NCBI RefSeq assembly: GCF_017654505.1
Contig: NC_054559.1
Span: forward strand, 17,089,355-17,153,354
Origin: Polyodon spathula
Lineage: Eukaryota; Chordata; Actinopteri; Acipenseriformes; Polyodontidae
Length of the DNA stretch: 64,000 nt
Reading direction: 5' to 3'
Below are positions 55,895-64,000 of this stretch, in pieces. A program made the position numbers and the translations under genes. Below the pieces are notes generated by a model. That model saw only the letters and a list, made by a program, of their open reading frames with translations, made no database searches and was not told the origin of the DNA. The stretch's first letter is position 1. Every line of letters starts with the position of its first letter.

Positions 55895-56336
55895 ATGTAA
55901 CACAATTTTTGTTCCTGGGTAGTAAGTGTTATTTCCTAATTGCTTATGCCTCAAAAGTATAGAAAATGGCTATTATTCCTCACAAACTTTGCTTTTGTGA
56001 CCAGGACAGTGCTGTGTATCAGTATAATCGTAAATCTCGAAAAACTACTCACTTCTAAATCTTTTGTAGTCATTTTTGTATTACTTTAGTATAAATACAT
56101 GTTAATTTGGATTCATATGTTGTTTTTTTCTGACTTTATGTGAACGAAAAGACACACATTTGTCCGTTTTCCCATTGGAAATAGTGATATTTTGAAATAT
56201 CACTGTCCTGGTCCAAAAGCAAAGTTTGTGGGGAATAATAGCCATTTTCTATACTTTTGAGGCATAAGCAATTAGGAAATAACACTTACTACCCAGGAAC
56301 CAAAAAAAAAAAAAAAAAAAAAAAAATGTTACACGG
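55895..56336. repeat. Large foldback element with arms of about 110 bp
   Basis: The left arm contains GCTTATGCCTCAAAAGTATA and ACAAACTTTGCTTTTG; the right arm has their exact reverse complements TATACTTTTGAGGCATAAGC and CAAAAGCAAAGTTTGT. Outer ends are TGTAACACA and TGTTACACG-like. The spacer of about 190 bp is A/T-rich and non-coding. The right arm is split by about 30 A residues. Confidence 0.85.
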
Positions 56337-56641
56337 TGTTATTGATCCCTCTCGCTCTCTCCAGTTTGACTGTGACCAGGCAGAGTTTAATATTGTGCAC
56401 GTTTGCCACTTTGAAACTCGATTTGGATGAATTTGGCTTCGTTTTCAGAGAGGCTCGGTCCGGGGTTCGTTTAAACGAAGGAGGAATAGAGGATGAACTC
56501 GAGCAGTAGTGGTTTTATTTGAGAGAGAAGTGACGGCAATATAAGTGAGTCAGTGAGTGACTGTTATCCGGATTTGGTATTAGCTTTTTATAATTAGACT
56601 TGTATTAGCAGCCCGATACGCTGTAAAGCTGTAAAACACAA

Positions 56642-56642
<1 letters not shown>

Positions 56643-56683
<41 letters not shown>
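56643..56683. repeat. (CT)n microsatellite
   Basis: About 40 bp of CT. Confidence 0.95.
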
Positions 56684-56984
56684 ATCTTTAGTCTATTAGA
56701 TGTTTACTGATTGGACCCCACACCTCACTTCTATATAGCGCAATGAGATCTGACCTTTTTTCTGGAATATCATGACTCTGATCTTTTCCAGATTGGCTGC
56801 CAGGGACTCTCCCTCCCGCTCTCTTTATTTATCCCACCTTCATGTGTTATCATCCATTGATCCTGTCTTCTTCTATACTGTAATGCTGCGTTTGGTTACG
56901 AAGCTAAGGGGCCTTAGCAACGCTTCCAAGCATCGGAGAGGTTTGGCCCTGCTCTGCAAACTAGGGGCAAAGAAAGGAGAATGG

Positions 56985-57085
<101 letters not shown>

Positions 57086-57523
57086 CCGCGGCCCTTAATC
57101 GAGACAGACAGTAAACAAAACCCAATTTAATGCCAAATTAATGCAGGAGAGGCTTTATTACAAGTAACGGGACTTAAAGCCGTGATCGCTGCATTTAAGG
57201 ATGCCGTGTAAAAACTGTGCTTAAGCTCATATCTCTACGAAACCTAAAAGCTCATAAAAAAAACATATTCCAATCGCTATGTGTCTATTGAAACTGAGTC
57301 AAGACAAACATCTTGGCTCAAAGCATTGTCTTTAACGTCTGTCTGCTTGACTTCAATATAGGGCCCTATTCACAAAACGTTAAGCACTGTGTTTCAAAAA
57401 CGTCACGTTGATTAATTCAAAGACGTCTACGGTTCGCAAAAGAGGCTTTATTCGTTTATGTTCATTTTTTTTCAAAGCACTGTTAAACCTAAGAGAATTT
57501 ATATTTTTAAAAACAGTCTATAA

Positions 57524-57524
<1 letters not shown>

Positions 57525-57568
<44 letters not shown>
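57525..57568. repeat. (ATA)n microsatellite
   Basis: About 14 ATA units. Confidence 0.95.
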
Positions 57569-58160
57569 TTAGCCTTTAAAAAATGTCTGCCTAAAATTGT
57601 GACTGCAAGAATGATTCAACTGTACAGTACTGACTCCACCGTCTTAATCTGCCAGCCCAGCCCCCCAGCTCGCTAAAGACCATTTAAACACGAATCCAAA
57701 GCCACTAATCCACGGGCATCTGCCACCCGCAGTGACAGGAACCACTGGGTCAGTGTGCCGCAGCAAGTATCCAACACTGCAGGCTAGGCTATAATTTTGA
57801 ATATGATTTTGTTGTGTTCACAAAATAGCATCAATAAATGAGCACTTCATCTGTGCAATAAACAAATCGCAAATATCAGCCTACGCTCTCCGGTACCAGC
57901 ATGAGGGTAACATGAAAGGGTGAGCTGGTTTAAATAAATAACGACATGAAAGTACCGCTCTCAAAATAGTTTTTATTTATGTTTCAGAAAAATAAAAGGT
58001 ACAGGAGATAAATGAGTTCATACATGCCGTGGTAAAGTATAAAAAACGCTACATGGTCTGCTTAATTCCTTCACGAAATACTGCCCTACTTGCATTATAA
58101 TAGTCTCCCAATTTTTCTTTTTTTTTCGGGATGTTCTGGAAGGTTCTGTTATTTTACATT
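57569..58160. other. Unassigned sequence
   Basis: No gene or recognised repeat. Confidence 0.35.
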
Positions 58161-59678
58161 GAACAAAAATATAAACGCAACATGCAACAATTTCAAAGAT
58201 TTTACTGACTTACAGTTCATATAAGGAAATCAGTCAACTGACATAAATTCATTATGCCCTTATCTATGGATTTCACAATAAATTAATTATGCCCTTATCT
58301 ATGGATTTCACAATAAATTCATTATGCCCTTATCTATGGATTTCACGTGACTGGGAATACAGATATGCATCTGTTGGTCACAGATCACAGATACCTTAAA
58401 AAAAAAAAAAAAGGTAGGGGCGTGGATCAGAAAACCAGTCAGTATCTGGTGTGACCACCATTTGCCTCATGCAGCGCGACACATCTCCTTCGCATAGAGT
58501 TGCTGGATACTGGCTGGAACTGGAACACGCTGTCGTACACGTCGATCCAGAGCATCCCAAACATGCTCAATGGGTGACATGTCTGGTGAGTATGCAGGCC
58601 ATGGAAGAACTGGGACATTTTCAGCTTCCAGGAATTGTGTACAGATCCTTGCGACACGGGGCCGTGCATTATCATGCTGAAACATGAGGTGATGACGGTG
58701 GATGAATGGCACGACAATGGGCCTCAGGATCTCGTCACGGTATCTTTGCATTCAAACTGCCATCGATAAAATGCAATTGTGTTTGTTGTCCGTAGCTTAT
58801 GCCTGCCCATACCATAACCCCACCGCCACCATGGGGCACTCTGTTCACAACGTTGACATCAGCAAACCACTCGCCCACACGGCGCCATACACGCTGTCTG
58901 CCATCTGCCCGGTACAGTCGAAACCGGGATTCATCCATGAAGAGCACACTTCTCCAGTGTGCCAGTGGCCATCAAAGATGAGCATTTGCCCACTGAAATC
59001 GGTTACGATGCCGAACTTCAGTCAGGTCAAGACCCTGGTGAGGACGACGAGCACGCAGATGATCTTCCCTGAGACGGTTTCTGACAGTTTGTGCAGAAAT
59101 TCTTCAGTTGTGTAAACCCACAGTTTCATCAGCTGTCCGGGTGGCTGGTCTCAGAGGATCCCGCAGGTGAAGAAGCCGAATGTGGAGGTCCTGGGCTGGC
59201 GTGGTTACACGTGGTCTGCAGTTGTGAGGCCGGTTGGACGTACTGCCAAATTCTCTAAAATGATGTTGGAGGCGGCTTATGGTAGAGAAATGAACATTCA
59301 ATTCTCTGGCAACAGCTCTGGTGGACATTACTGCAGTCAGCATGCCAATTGCACACTCCCTCAAAACTTGAGACATCTGTGGCATTGTGTTGTGTGACAA
59401 AACTACACATTTTAGAGCGGCTTTTTATTGTCCCCAGCACAAGGTGCACCTGTGTAATGATCATGCTGTTTCATCAGCTTCTTGATATGCCACACCTGTC
59501 AATTGGATGGATTATCTTGGCAAAGGAGAAAAGCTCACTAATAGGGATGTAAACAAATTTGTGCACAAGTTTGAGAGAAATAAGCTTTTTGTGCATATGG
59601 AAAATTTCTGGGATCTTTTATTTCAGCTCAGGAAACATGGGACCAACACGTTACATGTTGCATTTTATTTTTTTGTTC
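58161..59678 (-). pseudogene. Tc1-like transposon, reverse orientation, frame-broken transposase
   Basis: Ends are inverted: GAACAAAAATATAAACGCAA at the left and, in reverse complement, GAACAAAAAAATAAAATGCA at the right. On the minus strand the transposase starts MSHNTMPQMSQVLRECAIGM (59400), stops at ETVGLHN near 59104, and continues in other frames with LFMDESRFRL, LMFQHDNARPRVAR and SPDMSPIEHVWDALD. The three catalytic acidic positions are still present, but at least one stop and frame changes separate them. A 35-bp unit is repeated three times near the left end. Confidence 0.88.
58251..58350. repeat. Three 35-bp tandem units inside the Tc1 left end
   Basis: ATTATGCCCTTATCTATGGA starts at 58251, 58286 and 58321, a strict 35-bp period; each is followed by TTTCACAATAAATT or, in the last, TTTCACGTGACTGG. 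Confidence 0.9.
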
Positions 59679-60964
59679 CGTGTAAGTACTAGATGAGTAA
59701 CCCACGCTATGACAGCAGGGAATGATTAACCAGGGGCGCAACTAAAAAGCACCACTATTAAAAAAATTAATTAATTATTAAAGAGCTCGAGGTTATGCAA
59801 ATCAAATGTCATGCATATTAGCCTCTTTTAGTTGGTTTCTGCCTGTAAAAATGTGATGGCAATGCTTTTAATGCTTTAAATGAAGATTGTTTTTAGATCC
59901 GCTGCTGTTGAAATCAATCAGACAGACCGTGATGGCTCTTTGATCTGGAGAGACCAAGCATGAAGAGTGGAAAGACGTTTGTTTGTTTTTTTTTTCAACC
60001 GCGTCTCTGCCTCCTCACTTCTTACTTAGGCGGTTTGTCCTACTAGCCCACAAAATGCGGGACTTTTCTGTCACGATAATCTGTTCTGCAACGTCTTCTA
60101 TCTGGTTAGCGAAAGCTCTCTGTGGTAATCCCACACCGTTTCCGGTTTCTGGAGGAGTGAGGGAGAGCGAAAGAGACGGAGGGACAGGGGTTGGGAGAGC
60201 AAAGGGGAGAGGGATGGGAGAGGAGAAAGTGGGAAGGAGGGACAGGGCAAAAGGAGAGAAGAGAGGGGGAGGGTGTGAGGGAAGGGTGTGGAGAGAGGGA
60301 CAGGCAGAAAGAGCTGGAGCTGGACAAGAGAGCAAAGAGAGTGTGACAGGAGAGGAAAGGAGAGAAAAAGGGTAAAATCAGAAGGAGGGATAATAGAAAG
60401 GACAGAGAAATGCATGGGCGGTGTCCTATTTACCCATCCTCGTGCAACAGCCCAAACCTCAGGAGTCCTTTCTCTATTGCAACCTGCTGAACTGCCCTAC
60501 TAACTTTGTGACCTGCATGTATACACGCTGTGTGCCTGGTCCTCAGCAGTCACGTCACATTAGCTGAATACTGCCCATGATTCTTGTGTGAGAGGCATTC
60601 TCCTTATACAACTGGCATGCCCTGCTATGAAGTCTGGCTGTTCCATCTGTAATAATGGATGGAACACAAAAATATACCGCAGCATTGCTGCTGTAAACAG
60701 CAGTTTACAGTTAAAATTTTCAATGATGTGAAACACAGATTTGCCACAATAAATCTGCCCAACCATTAAACATGCTTTCCTCAAAATTCATTCCATTATC
60801 GACATTTTTAACCCCTTCGGGGACACAAGGATTCGAGACGGTTCTTCAAGAGGTTTCTTTTTAAACATTTGAGAGCGATTCAAGCATCACAAGGAGGAAA
60901 CTGACTGTTTGGATGAGCAGATCCACCCTGGATAGCATCATTTCCATACCTCTTACATCTGGTG

Positions 60965-61003
<39 letters not shown>

Positions 61004-61655
61004 TATTATTATTATTATTATTATTTATCCAATTTTACACTTTATCAATTTTTAATTTTTTTTTTTTAGCGCCACAGATTGAAAAGTTGCTGCTGTTGCT
61101 TCCTGGTACCTAATCACTTCCTGCTGTGTTGTAGTTCAAACTCACTCCAGCTGAACTCTGGTCATGTGATCCACACTAGGATGTTGTAACAGTTGATATA
61201 GCGTTTTAAATCTTTAACCAAAAAGGAAAAAACCTGAGGAGGGGAGAGGGCAGAAATAATGTTAATAAAGCTAATAATAAATAAAGATGTTTGACAAATA
61301 AAAAAAATATTAATAAGATGTAAGAAGACATATTTTCAGAGCCATGGTTAGGGCTCCTTTAAGCATGCTAGTTTAAAGGGAAAGAAATCATTTAAATAGC
61401 TCCTAGTTAGCCTGGTCTGTAAGAAAGCAGGCTTACGTCAATGCCCTTGTTTGCAAAAAGAGATCTCGGGCCACTGTAACCTGCGTCAATACTGGACCAC
61501 CGCAGATCTTTTGTCTGCTTTCAGTCATAATGAAAGAGGATTTGACATTCAAAGCATCAGTAGCTCAACTATCACATCTGGTTGTGAGTGTGCAGAAACT
61601 CTCAATGGAGGGTTAAGGAGGTGTCTGTCCCGCAAGCAGGAAAACAAGAAATTTA
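59679..61655. other. Unassigned sequence with simple repeats
   Basis: No gene recognised. Contains a G/A-rich stretch at about 60150-60375 and an (ATT)n run at 60963-61026. Confidence 0.35.
60963..61026. repeat. (ATT)n microsatellite
   Basis: About 20 ATT units with one interruption. Confidence 0.95.
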
Positions 61656-61824
61656 GGACCCTATTCACAAAATTAAGGACCTTTTTTTTTATAAGCATTC
61701 TCTAAGGTTTCAAGAAGGCGTTTTAATCTTGTCTGGTTGAAAAACGAACCGCACGCTTGATTAATCAAAACGAACGCCCTTAACAAAATCTTTCTCAACA
61801 CAGTCCTTAAAGTTTTGTGAATAG
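61656..61824. repeat. MITE with CCTATTCACAAAA ends
   Basis: GGACCCTATTCACAAAATTA at the left and TAAAGTTTTGTGAATAG at the right are inverted repeats around about 130 bp of non-coding sequence. A related left end (GGGCCCTATTCACAAAAC) occurs at about 57361. Confidence 0.6.
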
Positions 61825-62049
61825 AAATCAACACACAGTTATAAACATGTTCTCCTAGTGTGGCAAGAGAAATGTCTTATTTGTACATTTTTTTCATGAC
61901 ACTTATTCAATTGAATGCACTTTTACCAAACAGAGACGTTGTGCCTGTATTGATGCCTTTGTGACTGTGCTAGCACAGGACACTTTGCATCCAACCCACT
62001 GACCCAAACCTGGCTCCCATCCTCCTGTACTCTTACCACAGTATTTACC

Positions 62050-62215
62050 CCATACTTTTTCCATAGTTATACTATGCATTTGCCTTAGTTTGCTATGTTT
62101 ATTAATATGCTTTGCCACACCTCGCTATTTTTTACAATGCTTACCTATGCTGTACCATGTTTGAATGGTGCTTTATTAGACTTCCCTATGTTTTTACTAA
62201 GGTCAGCTTGTTTAA
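62050..62215 (+). repeat. TTTACC-family element, ends eroded
   Basis: Collinear with the 54.5-kb copy: TTTGCTATGTTTATTAATAT, CCACACCTCGCTAT and CTTACCTATGCTGTACCATG in the same order. Confidence 0.6.
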
Positions 62216-62230
62216 GTGTGCTCCTCTCTA

Positions 62231-62286
<56 letters not shown>
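62231..62286. repeat. (CA)n microsatellite
   Basis: About 55 bp of CA. Confidence 0.95.
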
Positions 62287-62288
<2 letters not shown>

Positions 62289-62526
62289 CGTCTCGCACTT
62301 TCCGCTGTGCTTCCACAGTAAAGGGGGTTTGCTTGTTGGAGAGCCAGTGAAAGCTGGCTGCCTCTTTCTGCATGGCCGATGGCCGTCGATGTGTGGCTGA
62401 CCTACTTCCAGTGCTCAGCTAGCCTTGGCCATAAATTGCTGCACTGTAGTCACCTACATGCAGCTAAAGCACTTCAAAATAAGCACAGCGCATATGAGGA
62501 GAGGAAGAAAAACAAGAAGAATGGGA

Positions 62527-62582
62527 AGAAGAAGAAGAAGAAGAAGAAGAAGAAGAAGAAGAAGAAGAAGAAAAAGGAGGAG
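62527..62582. repeat. (AAG)n microsatellite
   Basis: About 18 AAG units. Open frames through it encode poly-Lys/Arg and are not genes. Confidence 0.95.
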
Positions 62583-63082
62583 GAAGCGCCATCTAGATAG
62601 CGGGGATGTTACTGAAACGATAGAGGGAACAGGCTGCAAGGTGCCCTTAGAAAAGATTCCCATAGCAAAAGAACACCAACAAAGCACAGTGAAAGCATGA
62701 CAAATCATAGGTAAGCTTTGTAAAACCCAGAAGTATATGGTAGAGCATATTAAAAACCAACTAAAGTAAATGTAAACGTCATCCGGAAAACTGGGAAAAC
62801 TACCTTGCAAATTTACCAAGCCATTCAACTCCAGGCTTAACAGGTAAAATGATATAATGAATTACTAAGCTTTACTATGCTGGGCTGCACTGTCTGTCTC
62901 TCTATGGGGCTCCCCTGGGTTCAGATTATGTAAGAGATGCATTCCAGCAGCGGAGTGTCTTGCATAATGTTGATACACATTCCCTCTCCTCACGGCTTGC
63001 AAACCTGGCAAAAAAAAACCCTAATCCTTGCTGAACAGTTTCTCAAAAAACAAAAAACATAATCACCAAGAAATTGAAGTTA

Positions 63083-63441
63083 CCCTTATAAAAGTTTCCC
63101 ATGGTATTTTTGCACTTTTCCCATGCTTGTACTGTGCAGTTACCATAATTTACCCTTGTTTGCCATGTTTGTTTGTAATATGCTTCTACCATACCTCGCT
63201 GGTCTTTGCAATGCTTGCCTATACTTTTCCATACCTCACTGGTCTTTGCAATGCTTGCCCATGCTTTACCACACCTCACTGGTCTTTGCAAAGCTTGCCT
63301 ATGCTTTACCATACCTCGCTAGTCTTTGCAAAGCTTGCCTATGCTTTACCATACCTCGCTGGTCTTTGCAAAGCTTGCCTATGCTTTACCATACCTCACT
63401 GGTCTTTGCTGTGCTTTTAACTGTGGGAAACTTTGCTAAGG
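63083..63441 (+). repeat. TTTACC-family foldback element with an internal 40-bp array
   Basis: Ends CCCTTATAAAAGTTTCCCAT and TGGGAAACTTTGCTAAGGG are inverted repeats. Inside, the word GGTCTTTGC (AGTCTTTGC in one unit) recurs at 63201, 63241, 63281, 63321, 63361 and 63401, an exact 40-bp period. Sister copies at 54.5 and 62.1 kb have only one such unit. Confidence 0.85.
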
Positions 63442-64000
63442 GTATGGCCGTGATACTACTTAACATTGCACAGCATGACTGTACAAAACACAAAATATCT
63501 TTCAACTTGTCTAGGGGGAAAAACAGGCTGGTTTTGTAACTGTGTATATAATAATAGCCCAGTGCATATATGATATGATCAAATTGTGCATTAGCAACAA
63601 AGGTTTGTGGCAATCATTTTACCAGTAGATCAGTAATTAAAAATGGTGCATTTCTCAGACTAGTCGTTTTTTTCCATTGCCACCCTCTCTCTCCCTCTCC
63701 CTCTCCCTCTCCCCTCCACCCCTCCCCCATCTCTTGCTTGTGTGGCCTGGTGGCCTAGATCTGCCATTCCACATGGCTTCCCCTCTGTTACCTTCCAATC
63801 ACCCCGCGGGCTGGCACACTAGGAGACACGTACATTCTCGATCACTCTCGCTCTCTGCCGGGTGTCTCGCTGACTTTGCCATTAAAACATCAAGGCCTGC
63901 AGCAGTAACTTTTAAAGATTGATTGCGTGGCCTGTAGTCAGCTTTACTTTTATTTTTTAAATGTAGTGCCCAATTATTTTACCCCGTTTTCTCCCCAATT
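63442..64000. other. Unassigned sequence at the window edge
   Basis: No gene recognised; a (CTCCCT)n-like pyrimidine run lies at about 63683-63720. Confidence 0.35.

Overview
This is a vertebrate nuclear genomic window: multi-exon genes with GT-AG introns, CpG-depleted intergenic DNA, long dinucleotide and trinucleotide runs, and many fish-type mobile elements (CR1 LINEs with the octamer TTCTTATG tail, Tc1, TTAA-flanked, hAT and Harbinger elements, several foldback MITE families). The CR1 subfamily and repeat mix suggest a non-teleost ray-finned fish such as a sturgeon or paddlefish; this assignment is inference, not proof.

Four protein-coding genes can be rebuilt exon by exon, all with consistent splice phases. 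(1) 1178-10517 (+): a class 4 semaphorin (14 coding exons, 816 aa), with a CR1 reverse-transcriptase fragment inside its probable 3' UTR. (2) 18451-25612 (-): CACTIN (10 exons, 1060 aa), a spliceosome-associated protein with an unusually expanded Arg/Glu/Ser-rich N-terminus. (3) 29093-31930 (-): SCAMP4 (6 coding exons, 240 aa), a four-pass secretory carrier membrane protein. (4) 36790-47694 (-): a retinoid-related orphan nuclear receptor (ROR/NR1F; 10 coding exons, 450 aa) with a 6.5-kb first intron. The semaphorin and CACTIN are convergent; CACTIN, SCAMP4 and ROR are tandem on the minus strand. From 47.7 to 64 kb I see no host gene, only decayed transposons, simple repeats and unassigned sequence.

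The most interesting biology is the gene set. In human, SCAMP4 and CACTIN lie on 19p13.3 without a ROR or SEMA4 neighbour, whereas ROR, SEMA4 and SCAMP paralogues are linked on 15q (RORA, SCAMP2/5, SEMA4B), 1q (RORC, SCAMP3, SEMA4A) and, without a SCAMP, 9q (RORB, SEMA4D). This window therefore looks like the fourth member of that 2R-duplicated block, keeping a fourth ROR and a fourth-block SEMA4 that mammals lost. The ROR has a full DNA-binding domain and a helix-12 motif, but carries a His at a normally Arg position in the ligand pocket.

Other structure worth attention: a roughly 170-bp palindromic MITE family with about ten copies across the window; two near-identical CR1 copies 5 kb apart, one with a 569-codon open frame; a near-perfect 113-bp hairpin at 17846-17958; a microRNA-like hairpin in a semaphorin intron; a foldback family whose copy at 63.1 kb contains an exact 40-bp tandem array; and a candidate SCAMP4 promoter with two opposed ZNF143-type motifs.
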